Shown: one piece after another, positions 1 through 8,852 of the stretch | Position numbering within the stretch: the first letter of the stretch is position 1 | Layout of the letters: every line of letters begins with the position of its first letter | Assembly (NCBI RefSeq): GCF_963677305.1 | Contig: NZ_OY781925.1 | Location: forward strand, 3,004,783 to 3,068,782 | Direction of reading: 5' to 3' | Source of the DNA: an uncultured Holophaga sp. | Lineage (GTDB): Bacteria > Acidobacteriota > Holophagae > Holophagales > Holophagaceae | Length of the DNA: 64,000 bases | Translations under genes and position numbers: made by a program | The notes under the pieces: model-generated | The model's database searches: none | Told to the model about the DNA's origin: nothing | Seen by the model: the letters and a program-made list of their open reading frames with translations, nothing else

Positions 1-134
1 GCTCGACAGGGCATAGATCCATGCCGAGCAGCAAACGCCGAGAGCAAGTCGGACTCTCACCTTGCCCGAGGACACCCGCCGCTGTAACTTCCAGGGGAGT
101 CCGGTCATCACAGACACCTACAGAGGAGCTATCC

Positions 135-521
135 ATGACCCAGAAGAAGTCGGTCTACAAGTGCGATAAGTGCGGGAGCCTCGTGGAGGCTCTCTGGAAC
201 GGGCCGACCACCCCTTCCTGCTGCGGCCAGTTGATGCGTGAGCTTGCCCCCAACACCACCGACGCCGCCACGGAGAAGCATGTCCCGGTGATCGAGCGCG
301 AGGGCAATCAGGTCAAGGTCAAGGTCGGTTCCGTGGCCCACCCCATGACCCCCGAGCACTACATCCTCTTCGTCGAGGTTCTCCACGGCCAGGACGTCTA
401 CCGTCATGACTTCCAGGAGGGTGACACCATCGCCGAGGCCACCTTCCTCATCCCCGACGACGGTCAGCCGCTCGTGGCGCGGGAATACTGCAACCTGCAC
501 GGCTTCTGGGCGAGCAAGTAG
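135..521 (+). CDS. dfx: Desulfoferrodoxin (superoxide reductase)
   Basis: This 128-residue protein reduces superoxide to peroxide in the cytoplasm without forming oxygen, a typical defence of anaerobes. The N-terminal desulforedoxin domain shows Cys10, Cys13, Cys29 and Cys30, the ligands of an Fe(Cys)4 centre. The C-terminal neelaredoxin domain has His49, His69, His75, Cys119 and His122, the expected ligands of the catalytic iron, plus the conserved Glu-Lys just before His49. The length fits two-centre desulfoferrodoxins. The ATG at 135 was chosen because GAGGAG at 123-128 lies six bases upstream and the N terminus then matches the family. An in-frame ATG at 21 would add about 38 unsupported residues. 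The gene is alone, with its own terminator downstream. Confidence 0.95.
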   Translation: MTQKKSVYKCDKCGSLVEALWNGPTTPSCCGQLMRELAPNTTDAATEKHVPVIEREGNQVKVKVGSVAHPMTPEHYILFVEVLHGQDVYRHDFQEGDTIAEATFLIPDDGQPLVAREYCNLHGFWASK

Positions 522-541
522 GCGCTCCCAGCCCCTCCAGG

Positions 542-572
542 CGCGGACCTTTAGGGGTCCGCGTTCTGTTTT
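542..572 (+). terminator. Rho-independent terminator after dfx
   Basis: A perfect 8-bp GC-rich stem (542-549 with 556-563) with a six-base loop is followed by a T-rich tail, TTCTGTTTT. It starts 21 bases after the dfx stop codon, so it probably ends that transcript. Confidence 0.85.
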
Positions 573-774
573 CGCCCCAAGAGGACGAGATCCCCTGCAA
601 TTTCAACTGGGTCCATGGGCCGAGCTCCGATAGCATGTCCTGGTATCAGCCCACTTGGAGTTCAGGATGTTCGTCCCAGCCTTCCCCCAGCAGGCCCGAT
701 CCGTCCCGAGTTACCGGCCTTTCGGGCGACCCGGTGCCCGGTCAACGGGGTGGCCCGCCCGGAGGCAGGGCTGC

Positions 775-2298
775 ATGGCGGCTGGAGGGACCCGACCCGG
801 GGGCATCCATGGGCTCACCGATGACCCGGACTACCTGAAGTTGTTCCGGGCTGCGCCCACCACCATGCTCCTCATCCACGCCGAGTCGGGACGGATCGTG
901 GACGCCAATGACGCCGCCTCCCACTACTACGGATTCACCCGGCTCGAGATGGCCGCCATGGCGATCACCGACCTGAACACGCTGCCGCCCGTGGAGGTCC
1001 ACCAGGAACGCATGAAGGCTGTTCAGGGCCAGCAGAACCGCTTCGACTTCCGCCACCGCCTCAGCTCGGGCGAGACCCGGCGGGTGGAGGTCCACTCCAC
1101 CCCCATCCGGCATCAGGGCGTGGAGTATCTCCTCAGCTCGGTGCTGGACGTGACCCAGCTCAAGGAGGCCGAGGAGGAACAGCACCGGTTGGAAGCCCAG
1201 TTGGCCGTCTCCCAGCGCATGGAGAGCCTGGGTCGGCTCACCGGCGGGGTGGCTCACGACATGAACAATGTGTTGGCAGCCATTCTCGCCATTTCATCGC
1301 TTCATCTGGAGGAACAGCCGGAGGGCTCCCGCAACCGCCGGGCCTTCGAAGTCATCACAAGCGCCGCCCAACGGGGAGCCGATCTCATGCGGACACTCCT
1401 TCGGATGGCCCGGCATGACCCCGCGGTATCCAAGCCGCTGGATCTGAACGCCCTGCTCCAGGAGGAGGCCGGCATCCTTGAGCGGACCATGCCCCCGGGC
1501 ATCACTCTCCACCTCGAACTCCACCCGGGACTCTGCCCGGTTCTGGGTGACTGGAGCGCCCTCGCGAACGCCGTCATGAACGTCTGCATCAACGCCATCG
1601 ATGCCATGGGTACCCACGGCATCCTGACGCTCTGCACCCTGGAACCGGGTCCCGGGAAATCAGCAATACTCGTCTCTGATACCGGGCATGGCATGACTGA
1701 GGAGGTGCTGAGGCAGGCCCAATCCCCCTTCTTCACCACCAAGGCCCCCGACAAGGGCACAGGGCTGGGACTCGCCCTGGTGACCAGCACCGTCCGCAGC
1801 CACCAGGGGAAGCTGGAGATCACCAGCCAGCCCGGGTCGGGCACCCAGGTGCTCCTTAGCTTCCCCAGCTGTCTGCCCGCGGAGCGGTCCCGGACGTCCG
1901 GCACACCGGTGGACCTGGGGGTGCGGGGCCTCGAGGTGCTTCAGGTGGACGATGATCCCCTCCTTCATCTCTCCCTGGCCGCCCTGGCTGAAGCCCTGGG
2001 GCACCACCTCACCTCCGTGGAGAGGGGTGAGGAGGCCTTGGCCCGGGTCCAGTCCGGGTTGCGGCCGGATGTCATCCTGCTGGACATGGGCATGCCGGGT
2101 CTGGGGGGAGCAGCCACTCTCCCGGAACTCCGCCGCCTCCTGCCTGGGACCCCGATCCTCCTCTGCACGGGCAGGGCCGATGACTCCGCCCGCTTCCTGG
2201 CCTCCAGCACCCCCCTCACGGGCATTCTGGCCAAACCCTTTTCTCTGCAGGAGTTCCAGACAGCACTGGCCCCTTTTGAACCCCGGGGGAAGGCATGA
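775..2298 (+). CDS. Hybrid sensor histidine kinase (PAS-HisKA-HATPase-REC)
   Basis: This is a probably cytoplasmic signalling kinase of about 507 residues. A PAS domain occupies roughly residues 18-130. A DHp helix carries the phosphoacceptor His161 in VAHDMNN. A HATPase domain follows, with an N-box-like NVCINAIDAM, a G1 box VSDTGHGM and a G2 box KGTGLGLALV. A C-terminal receiver domain has the acidic pair DDD, phosphoacceptor Asp437 in LLDMGMPG, and the conserved Lys in LAKPF. No membrane segment is visible, so the signal is probably intracellular. The ATG at 775 is preferred because GGAGG at 761-765 lies nine bases upstream; an in-frame TTG at 655 gives a non-homologous-looking extension. 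Its stop overlaps the start of the LOG gene (ATGA). No DNA-binding partner regulator is adjacent. Confidence 0.88.
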   Translation: MAAGGTRPGGIHGLTDDPDYLKLFRAAPTTMLLIHAESGRIVDANDAASHYYGFTRLEMAAMAITDLNTLPPVEVHQERMKAVQGQQNRFDFRHRLSSGETRRVEVHSTPIRHQGVEYLLSSVLDVTQLKEAEEEQHRLEAQLAVSQRMESLGRLTGGVAHDMNNVLAAILAISSLHLEEQPEGSRNRRAFEVITSAAQRGADLMRTLLRMARHDPAVSKPLDLNALLQEEAGILERTMPPGITLHLELHPGLCPVLGDWSALANAVMNVCINAIDAMGTHGILTLCTLEPGPGKSAILVSDTGHGMTEEVLRQAQSPFFTTKAPDKGTGLGLALVTSTVRSHQGKLEITSQPGSGTQVLLSFPSCLPAERSRTSGTPVDLGVRGLEVLQVDDDPLLHLSLAALAEALGHHLTSVERGEEALARVQSGLRPDVILLDMGMPGLGGAATLPELRRLLPGTPILLCTGRADDSARFLASSTPLTGILAKPFSLQEFQTALAPFEPRGKA

Positions 2299-2882
2299 CC
2301 CTCTCGAGCCTCTGTGTCTACTGCGGGTCTTCGAGCGGGCGCTCCCCCGCCTTCACCCGGTCGGCCCGGGAACTGGGGGACCTCCTGGGACGCTCTGGCA
2401 TCACCCTGGTCTACGGTGGGGCCCGCGTCGGACTCATGGGAACCGTCGCCGATGCGGCCCTGGCCGCGGGCGGCCAGGTCATCGGCGTCATCCCCAGGGG
2501 CCTGGTCTCCCGCGAAGTCGCCCATGAAGGCCTCACCAAGTGCCATGTGGTAGCCTCCATGCACGAGCGCAAAGCCCTCATGGCCCAGCTGTCCGAGGCC
2601 TTCATCGCCCTCCCGGGAGGACTGGGCACCTTCGAAGAGCTCTTTGAGATCTGGACCTGGGCCCAGCTGGGCATCCATGCGAAACCCATGGAGCTCCTGA
2701 ACACAGGCGGCTACTATGACCAGCTTCTGGGTTTCCTTGACCGATCCGCGGCGGAGGGCTTCGTGCGGGAGGACAAGCGGAGCCTGCTGGAAGTGGCGGA
2801 CACGCCCGCTGGGCTGCTGGCCCGCCTCGCCGCCAAACCGGCCGCCTCCACCGAAGCCTGGCTGAGCCCAGAGGAGAGCTGA
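2295..2882 (+). CDS. LOG-family nucleoside 5'-monophosphate phosphoribohydrolase (TIGR00730)
   Basis: This 195-residue Rossmann-like protein belongs to the LOG / YvdD / TIGR00730 family. Characterised members split the N-glycosidic bond of nucleoside 5'-monophosphates, including cytokinin ribotides in plants. The diagnostic motif PGGLGTFEELFE is intact, as are the early VYCGSS segment and the LVYGGARVGLMG loop. Length is normal for the bacterial single-domain form. The start codon overlaps the stop of the upstream hybrid kinase by four bases (ATGA), so the two are probably co-translated. The physiological substrate here cannot be told from sequence. Confidence 0.88.
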   Translation: MTLSSLCVYCGSSSGRSPAFTRSARELGDLLGRSGITLVYGGARVGLMGTVADAALAAGGQVIGVIPRGLVSREVAHEGLTKCHVVASMHERKALMAQLSEAFIALPGGLGTFEELFEIWTWAQLGIHAKPMELLNTGGYYDQLLGFLDRSAAEGFVREDKRSLLEVADTPAGLLARLAAKPAASTEAWLSPEES

Positions 2883-2913
2883 ATCCGACCGCCCTGTCCC
2901 GGTATCATCAGGC

Positions 2914-3456
2914 ATGTTGGGTGTCTTCTTCCTCTTCCTCCTCCCGGTCGGCGGCGGAATCCCTGCCGGGGTGCTCCTGGCCAAGTCCAGAGGGATCGAG
3001 TGGCCTCTGGTGGCCCTGCTCTACTTCCTCTCGGACCTTGCCCTGGCCCTGGTCTTCGAACCCCTCCTGCGCCTCGCGGTAGCCCTGGCCAGACGTCACC
3101 CCGCCCTGGAGCGGCTGGGACAGGCCTTTCGCGAAGCCAGCCTCAGGAGTGCCGGCAGGCTGGGCAAGGGGGGGCCCCTGGCCCTTGTCCTGGTGGCCTT
3201 CGGGGTCGACCCCATGACCGGTCGGACCGCCGCCCTGGCTGCGGGCTACGGCATCCTCGGAGGCTGGACCGTGGCCATCCTGGGAGACATGCTCTATTAC
3301 GCCACCATCGCCCTGGCCACCCTGGAACTGAGCACCTGGATCCGGAATCCGGAATGGGTCGTGGGCATCGCCCTCTGTCTTATGGTCTTCGCGCCCCCTC
3401 TGGTCAAGAAGGGGCTCTCACGCTTGAAGTGGAGGCAGCTGCCTTCGGAGACCTGA
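2914..3456 (+). CDS. Integral membrane protein of unknown function
   Basis: This 180-residue hydrophobic protein has about four or five likely membrane segments: near residues 1-20, 30-55, 85-100, 108-140 and 148-165. A positively charged loop with HPALERLGQAFREASLR lies between the second and third. The shape recalls small putative multidrug-export membrane proteins (the COG2426 type), but I see no motif strong enough to assign that. It starts 31 bases after the LOG gene and may be co-transcribed. The stop codon sits in the loop of a strong RNA hairpin (3439-3475). Confidence 0.6.
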   Translation: MLGVFFLFLLPVGGGIPAGVLLAKSRGIEWPLVALLYFLSDLALALVFEPLLRLAVALARRHPALERLGQAFREASLRSAGRLGKGGPLALVLVAFGVDPMTGRTAALAAGYGILGGWTVAILGDMLYYATIALATLELSTWIRNPEWVVGIALCLMVFAPPLVKKGLSRLKWRQLPSET

Positions 3457-3475
3457 AGCAGGGTCTCCAAGGCAG
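3439..3475 (+). other. Long stem-loop spanning a stop codon
   Basis: Bases 3439-3445 pair with 3469-3475, and 3447-3453 pair with 3462-3468. This gives a 14-bp stem broken only by bulged C3446. The loop contains the TGA stop of the upstream membrane-protein gene. No T-run follows, so it is more likely a 3'-end stabiliser or Rho-assisted stop than a classic terminator. Confidence 0.55.
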
Positions 3476-3631
3476 TGCACCACGCTACGCAGGGCGATGT
3501 AGCATGGCATCCGGCTCCTACCCTCGGCACCCCCCCATGAACGGCTGCACACACCCGTCCCCGAGATCGGCCCAGGGCCGGATCAAGCTGCGTGGGCGCC
3601 GGCAGCCGAAGTCCGCCCTTTGAGGTGATCC

Positions 3632-5014
3632 ATGGCGTTCAGCGTGTTTGATCTCTTTCGCATCGGCATCGGACCGAGTTCCTCCCATACCGTGGGTCCC
3701 ATGCGAGCCGCCAGGGGCTTCCTCCTGGACCTGGAGGCCCGTGGCCTGCTTGAGGGCATCCTGTCCGTGCAGGCGGAGCTTTTCGGCAGCCTCGCGGCGA
3801 CGGGCCCGGGGCACGGCACAGACCGGGCGATATTCCTTGGCCTTGAGGGAGAGACACCCGAAGGAGTGGATGTGGATGGAATCAGTGCCAGGCTGGAGGC
3901 GGCCCGATCTTCGGGAACACTCCGGCTGCTCGGCAAGCGGGAGATCCCCTTCAGCCTGCATTCAGACTTGAGCCTGGTCCGGAAGTCCCTCCCCTTCCAT
4001 CCCAACGGCCTGCGCTTCACGGCCTTGGACGGCTCGGGACAACTCCTGGCCAGGGAGACCTTCTACTCCATCGGCGGGGGCTTTGTGGTGAAGGAAGGGG
4101 AAAGGGCAGCCGACCCAGAGCAGGTCCCTGTCCCCCACCCCTTCAGCAGCGCTACAGAACTCCTGGAGCACTGTCGCCAGAGTTCCCTGGACATCAGTGG
4201 CCTGATGCTCGCCAACGAACAGACTTGGCGCTCCAAGGATGGAGTGGAAAAGGGCCTCCTCGACATCTGGGCTGCGATGGAGGCTTGCGTGCGTCGGGGC
4301 TGCCAGGCGGAGGGTGTCCTGCCGGGCGGCCTGGGCCTGCCCCGCCGGGCTCCCTCCCTCCTCCGCCGCCTCAGCTCCCACCCGGAAGCGGGCCTGAAGG
4401 ACCCTCTGACGGCCATGGACTTCGTGAACCTCTACGCACTGGCGGTGAACGAGGAGAACGCCGCTGGCGGGCGGGTGGTCACTGCTCCCACCAACGGGGC
4501 GGCGGGCATCATTCCTGCGGTGCTGCACTACTACACCCGACTGGTACCGGGAGCCAACACGGGAGGGGTGGTCCGCTTCCTCCTCACGGCCGGAGCCATC
4601 GGCAGCCTGTACAAGGAGAACGCCTCCATCAGCGGCGCTGAAGTGGGATGCCAGGGTGAAGTGGGCGTGGCCTGCTCCATGGCCGCAGGCGCTCTCACAG
4701 AAGTCCTGGGCGGCAGCCCCGGCCAGGTGGAGAACGCTGCTGAGATCGGCATGGAGCACAATCTGGGGCTCACCTGCGACCCCATCCGGGGGCTGGTCCA
4801 GGTGCCATGCATTGAGAGGAATGCCATGGCAGCCGTGAAGGCGATCAATGCAGCCCGGATGGCCCTGGTGGGTGACGGCCATCACTATGTCAGCCTGGAC
4901 CGGGTGATCCGCACCATGCGGGAGACCGGCCGCGACATGGCTTCAAAATACAAAGAGACGGCCAGGGGCGGGCTGGCCGTCCATGGCGTCAGTGTCGGCC
5001 TGGCGGAGTGCTGA
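3632..5014 (+). CDS. sdaA: L-serine ammonia-lyase (L-serine dehydratase), single-chain
   Basis: This enzyme deaminates L-serine to pyruvate and ammonia using an oxygen-sensitive [4Fe-4S] cluster. The 460-residue protein has the fused beta-alpha arrangement of the E. coli type. The N terminus carries the family signature [19 protein letters not shown]. The C-terminal domain shows [17 protein letters not shown] and the cysteines in [13 protein letters not shown] and LTCDPIRG expected to bind the cluster. Length is normal. GAGGTG lies just upstream of the ATG. The gene stands alone between a + strand membrane-protein gene and a convergent - strand gene. The 175-base upstream gap shows no riboswitch that I recognise. 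Confidence 0.95.
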   Translation: MAFSVFDLFRIGIGPSSSHTVGPMRAARGFLLDLEARGLLEGILSVQAELFGSLAATGPGHGTDRAIFLGLEGETPEGVDVDGISARLEAARSSGTLRLLGKREIPFSLHSDLSLVRKSLPFHPNGLRFTALDGSGQLLARETFYSIGGGFVVKEGERAADPEQVPVPHPFSSATELLEHCRQSSLDISGLMLANEQTWRSKDGVEKGLLDIWAAMEACVRRGCQAEGVLPGGLGLPRRAPSLLRRLSSHPEAGLKDPLTAMDFVNLYALAVNEENAAGGRVVTAPTNGAAGIIPAVLHYYTRLVPGANTGGVVRFLLTAGAIGSLYKENASISGAEVGCQGEVGVACSMAAGALTEVLGGSPGQVENAAEIGMEHNLGLTCDPIRGLVQVPCIERNAMAAVKAINAARMALVGDGHHYVSLDRVIRTMRETGRDMASKYKETARGGLAVHGVSVGLAEC

Positions 5015-5020
5015 GAGGGC

Positions 5021-5797
5021 TCAGGGTCTGGGCAGATCTTCCAGGGAGACCTCCGGATGGTGGTACCGCAAGTGTTGCGGGGTTTTCCGACCATATTGCA
5101 AGGCCGTCCGTGGACACCACTGGATGCAAGCCAGGCACTGCTGGCAGCGATGCTTCCACTCAGGCCGCCCTGCCACCATGGCGATATTACCGACTGGACA
5201 TATCCGTGTGCACTGCCCGCAACCGGTACAGTGGCCATCCACCCAGAAGTGCCGGTCCAGCCCGGGCACCCTGGGGTAGGTCACCTTGTACAAAGGGCCG
5301 AAGAGCAACCGCTGCCAAAGAGGACCATGCTCTACAGGTGCATGCCGCCGTTCCCGGACCAGGGGCGCGATCGCCTGGAGCCTTTCCCCCGCCACATCCA
5401 AACGCCTCCGCTGGTTCGCCTCGGAGCCTGGACCACCCCAGGGGAGGTAGTTGGAAGGCATGACCAGAGACCAGCCTCCCGCCAGCGCCCAGCCGCGCCC
5501 GGCACAGAGCCGATCAAGCTGAAGCAGGGTCCCGCTCAACTGGCCGGCATTGACCGCAATTGCCCCCAGCCAATGCTCCGGAGTGAGTTCGAGGCGTGAA
5601 AGGAAGGCCACAACCGGTTCTGGCACCCCCCACATGTGGACCGGAAAGACCAGCAGGACAGCGCCTGGCTCGGGCCGGACCGGGCCCGGATGATGAATCA
5701 TGGCCTCCACATCAGCCTCCCCCACCAGCTCTCCCAGGCGACGGGCCGCCCAGAGGGAGTTCCCGGTTCCGGTGCAGTAGTAGATCGTCGTGGCCAT
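5021..5797 (-). CDS. EFR1-type flavodoxin / 2x[4Fe-4S] ferredoxin protein
   Basis: This 258-residue putative electron-transfer protein begins with a flavodoxin-like domain. The FMN phosphate loop is probably YYCTGTGNS near residue 6, followed by VFPVHMWGVPEPV. The C-terminal third holds two ferredoxin motifs, CTGCGQCTRICP and CQQCLACIQWCP. This is the architecture of the EFR1 family, whose electron partners are unknown. The ATG is supported by AGGAG four bases upstream. The gene is convergent with sdaA (six-base gap) and downstream of secF, but a terminator separates it from secF, so it probably has its own promoter. It is not beside hydrogenase or other redox-enzyme genes. Confidence 0.85.
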   Translation of the reverse strand: MATTIYYCTGTGNSLWAARRLGELVGEADVEAMIHHPGPVRPEPGAVLLVFPVHMWGVPEPVVAFLSRLELTPEHWLGAIAVNAGQLSGTLLQLDRLCAGRGWALAGGWSLVMPSNYLPWGGPGSEANQRRRLDVAGERLQAIAPLVRERRHAPVEHGPLWQRLLFGPLYKVTYPRVPGLDRHFWVDGHCTGCGQCTRICPVGNIAMVAGRPEWKHRCQQCLACIQWCPRTALQYGRKTPQHLRYHHPEVSLEDLPRP

Positions 5798-5857
5798 GGG
5801 GCTCCTGAGACAGATGCGTGCAGGTATGAAGTGCCGGGGCCCTCACAAAGGTTCATG

Positions 5858-5929
5858 AAAAAGCCCCTGGACCGTCCGGGGAACGGGCCAGGGGGCTCCT
5901 TCTGATCATGCGCCGGGAGGCGCAGGATC
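5858..5929 (-). terminator. Tandem hairpins and terminator after secF
   Basis: On the - strand two hairpins follow each other. The first pairs 5919-5929 with 5904-5914 (11 positions, one mismatch, GGGA loop seen on the + strand) and overlaps the secF stop. The second pairs about 5888-5897 with 5862-5870 and is followed by a T-run (AAAAA at 5858-5862 on +). The second is a good intrinsic terminator for the tgt-yajC-secD-secF transcript. Confidence 0.75.
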
Positions 5930-7133
5930 AGGCGTGCTTCTGCTTGAGGTTGTCCTTCTTGGGGAACCAGCGCTCCCAGTAGACCACCACCGGGCTGGCG
6001 ATGTAGATGGAACTGTAGGTGCCGGTGATGACCCCGATGAAGATGGGGAAGCTCAGATCCCGCAGGGCCGGCCCACCCAAGGTCAGGAGGCAGAAGGCCA
6101 CGAAGAGCACCGACAGGGAGGTCAGGATCGTCCGGGAGAGGGTCTGGTTGATGCTGTCGTTCACCAGCTTGGTGATGGTGGCGCGACGGTACTCGGGCTT
6201 GTGGCTGTTCTCCCGGATGCGGTCGAAGACCACGATGGTGTCCGACATGGAGTAGCCCATCAGGATCAGGAAGCTGGCCACCACCGGCACGGAAAACTCG
6301 AAGCCGAAGACGGTGAAGAGGGCCATGGCCATGAGGATGTCGTGGACCAGAGCGACGATGCCGCCGATGGCGAAGCTGGCGGTGAAGCGGAACATCACGT
6401 AGACGAGGATGGCGCCCATGGCCCAGGCCACGGCAGTGAGGGTCTTGCGGGTCCACTCGCCGGAGATGGAGGGCGAGAAGCTCTCATTCTTGACCACGGC
6501 CATGTTGCCCAGTCGGTATTCCTTCTGGACCTGATCCCGGAGGACCTTGGGCATGTCCTGGGGCAGCTGATCGTAGCTGGTGAGGGGTGCGAAGTGCTCC
6601 CGGGCATCAGTGAGTTTCTTGACCCAGGGGGCGTAGGCCCGGGTGAGGGTCATCTCATCGCCCTGGACCCCCAGCGGGTTGGACTTGACCCAGGAGCTGG
6701 TCAGGGTGCCCACGGACTCGGTGTTCAGGTCCGGGCGGGCGTCCCCGGCCCTGGCAGGATCCAGACCCCGGAGGATCTCGTGGATCTGGTTGATCTGGAC
6801 CGTGGAGTCCTCCATGTCCTGGCCCTTGCGGGCCTTGACCTTGATGGAGTAGTCCCGGACCCCCTGGCCGCCTTCGTAGGCCACCACGGCGGCGTCACCG
6901 AAGCCTCCCTTGGAGAGGGCGGTCCGCACCGCATCCTGGCGGACATCCCCGCGGAAGCGCACCTGCATGTCGATGCCGCCGGTGAACTGCATGCCCAGCT
7001 TGACCCGGCTGCGGGTGTGGCTCCAGGGCTGGACCAGGAAGATGCACACCACGATGATCCCCCAGGAGATCGCCAGGGCGTGCAGCTTGTACTTCATGAA
7101 ATCGAAATGGGGAAGCTTCTCGAAGATCTTCAT
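5928..7133 (-). CDS. secF: Protein translocase subunit SecF
   Basis: SecF works with SecD at the SecYEG channel, using the proton gradient to pull secreted proteins across the inner membrane. The 401-residue protein has a first membrane segment near residues 20-38 and the FTGGIDMQVRF motif. The RND-like C-terminal half includes LILMGYSMSDTIVVFDRIREN, with the conserved Asp-Thr and Asp-Arg. It is longer than most SecF proteins (about 300-330 residues). The excess lies in the periplasmic domain, about residues 130-215, ahead of the second membrane segment. It follows secD by 11 bases and is the last gene of tgt-yajC-secD-secF. Confidence 0.96.
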   Translation of the reverse strand: MKIFEKLPHFDFMKYKLHALAISWGIIVVCIFLVQPWSHTRSRVKLGMQFTGGIDMQVRFRGDVRQDAVRTALSKGGFGDAAVVAYEGGQGVRDYSIKVKARKGQDMEDSTVQINQIHEILRGLDPARAGDARPDLNTESVGTLTSSWVKSNPLGVQGDEMTLTRAYAPWVKKLTDAREHFAPLTSYDQLPQDMPKVLRDQVQKEYRLGNMAVVKNESFSPSISGEWTRKTLTAVAWAMGAILVYVMFRFTASFAIGGIVALVHDILMAMALFTVFGFEFSVPVVASFLILMGYSMSDTIVVFDRIRENSHKPEYRRATITKLVNDSINQTLSRTILTSLSVLFVAFCLLTLGGPALRDLSFPIFIGVITGTYSSIYIASPVVVYWERWFPKKDNLKQKHA

Positions 7134-7144
7134 CGTTCAGACCT

Positions 7145-8776
7145 TTACACGGAGAGAGTCTTGGTGCCGGGATGACGCTCCAGCACCCAGTCGTAGATGA
7201 AACGGCTGATGTAGATGCTGGTGAAGAGGGAGGCCACGACACCCACGGTGAGGGTCACGGCGAAGCCCTTCACCGGCCCGGTGCCGAAGATGAAGAGCAG
7301 GAGGGCGGCGAAGAGCTGGGTCACGTGGCTGTCCACGATGGTCCAGAAGACTCGGTCGAAGCCCGCCTGGATGGCCCCCGCCACACTCTTGCCCGCGGCC
7401 AGCTCCTCCCGGATGCGCTCGAAGATCAGGATATTGGCGTCCACCGCCATGCCCAGGGTGAGGGCGAAACCGGCGATGCCCGGCAGGGTGATGACCGCAT
7501 GGAAGCTGCCCAGCAGACCCAGCATGACGATGAGGTTCACCGTCAGGGCCACGATGGCGTTCAGGCCCGACCAGCGGTAGTAGAAGACCATGAAGAGGAT
7601 GATCACCCCGAAGCCCACCAGGGAGGCCAGGACCCCCTTGTGGATGGAGTCGGCACCCAGGCTCGGCCCCATGGACTTCTCCTCGAGGAACTTCATGGAG
7701 GCGCGCATGGCACCGCTCTTGAGCTTGAGGGCGAAGTCGGCGGCTTCGTCCTTGGTGAAGGAGCCCGTGATCGCCACGCTGCCTCCTACAATCTTCTCCC
7801 GGCAGGAGAGATTGCTCACCACCTTGCCATCCAGAAGGATGGAGATGAGCCGCCCCTGCTCGGCCGCCAGACCCGAAAGCGTGGCGAAGTCATCCCCTCC
7901 CTTGCGGTTCAGGGTGAAGCCGATCTCGTTGGCATCGGTCTGGCTGTTCACGCTGGGATGGGCGTCGACGATATCCCCGCCATCCACGTAGACCTTGTTC
8001 TCCACCAGATGCCAGGACTTGATGACCTCCTCCCCGCCGGTCTTCTTCGAACCATCAGCCTGGCCGCTGCGGCGGAGGTCACGGCTGCTCTCGGGCTCGG
8101 GCACCAGTTCAGTCCCGGGGGGGAGCTGGCCATGGAAGTAGTCCATGGCGGCCTCCCGGGTGGGGAAGCCCTGGTAGCCGGTGGGGTCCTCCTTGGCCTT
8201 GAGGCGCTGCTCCAGGCGGCCGGGGGTGGCCAGCAGGCCCTTGATGCGGTCCCGCTCGGCCTCGCCCACGCCGGGCAATTCCACTACGATGCGGCTGCCA
8301 TCCGCACTGGGGGTGATCTCAGGCTCCGCCACGCCGAACTGGTTGATGCGGTTCTCGATGATCTGGAGCGCCCGCTTGTAGGCGTCATCCTTGACCGCCG
8401 CCTGATGGGAGGAGGTCTGGGTCACCACGGCCCCATCCCCCTGGTAGGAGATGGAGTAGTCGTGGGTGAAGCTCTCCAGCACCTTTTCCAGGGTCCCCTT
8501 CTGCTCGGCGGGAACCCCCGTGATCTTCAGGGCGCCCCCCTCGATCACGGCCTGGGCGTCCATCAGCCCCTTTTCTTTCAGCCGATCCTGGATCTTGTCG
8601 CGGGTGAAGCGCAGGTCGGCATCCAGGGCTTCATTGCCCTGGACAGCCAGCTCGAAGTGGATCCCGCCCTGCAGGTCGAGCCCGAGCTTGATCTTGGAGG
8701 TTGGAACGAAGAAGTACGCGCATGCACCACAGACCAGAAGGGTGATGATGAGGCGCAAGAGACTCCGCTTGCTCAC
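7145..8776 (-). CDS. secD: Protein translocase subunit SecD
   Basis: SecD is the larger partner of SecF in the proton-driven accessory complex of Sec export. About 543 residues are visible: an N-terminal membrane segment, the D1 motif LGLDLQGGIHFEL, a large periplasmic P1 domain, and five C-terminal membrane segments. The last block holds LTLGMAVDANILIFERIREEL and GTGPVKGFAVTLTVGVVAS, both typical. The GTG at 8776 was chosen over an in-frame ATG at 8821. GGGAG lies six bases before the GTG, and the protein then begins MSKRSLLRL directly ahead of the first membrane helix. The ATG would place a strong hairpin inside the coding region. Confidence 0.95.
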   Translation of the reverse strand: MSKRSLLRLIITLLVCGACAYFFVPTSKIKLGLDLQGGIHFELAVQGNEALDADLRFTRDKIQDRLKEKGLMDAQAVIEGGALKITGVPAEQKGTLEKVLESFTHDYSISYQGDGAVVTQTSSHQAAVKDDAYKRALQIIENRINQFGVAEPEITPSADGSRIVVELPGVGEAERDRIKGLLATPGRLEQRLKAKEDPTGYQGFPTREAAMDYFHGQLPPGTELVPEPESSRDLRRSGQADGSKKTGGEEVIKSWHLVENKVYVDGGDIVDAHPSVNSQTDANEIGFTLNRKGGDDFATLSGLAAEQGRLISILLDGKVVSNLSCREKIVGGSVAITGSFTKDEAADFALKLKSGAMRASMKFLEEKSMGPSLGADSIHKGVLASLVGFGVIILFMVFYYRWSGLNAIVALTVNLIVMLGLLGSFHAVITLPGIAGFALTLGMAVDANILIFERIREELAAGKSVAGAIQAGFDRVFWTIVDSHVTQLFAALLLFIFGTGPVKGFAVTLTVGVVASLFTSIYISRFIYDWVLERHPGTKTLSV

Positions 8777-8799
8777 GAAGGGCTCCCACAATGAAAGAC

Positions 8800-8819
8800 G
8801 GGCGGGAATGCTCCCGCCC
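8800..8819 (-). other. Intercistronic hairpin between yajC and secD
   Basis: There is a perfect 8-bp stem (8800-8807 with 8812-8819) with a four-base loop, about 24 bases upstream of the secD start and just before its ribosome-binding site. The following bases on the - strand are GTCTTTCATTG, a poor T-tract. It may tune the secD level or protect mRNA ends rather than terminate fully. Confidence 0.45.
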
Positions 8820-8852
8820 ATAGCTTGAATGATCGATGGACCGGAGGGCGGA

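Noticed and set aside
21..134. In-frame extension of the dfx gene, and a CCGCCGCTGTAA stretch resembling part of a cobalamin riboswitch
   Set aside because: The ribosome-binding site and family alignment favour the start at 135. The other conserved blocks of the riboswitch (the GGTGAAA-type and AGCCAGGAGACC-type elements) are missing.
655..774. Upstream extension of the hybrid kinase from a TTG at 655
   Set aside because: It adds 40 low-complexity residues without family match, and a better ribosome-binding site precedes the ATG at 775.
3457..3631. Possible riboswitch before sdaA
   Set aside because: Short stems exist, but no glycine, serine-related or other known aptamer signature is seen.
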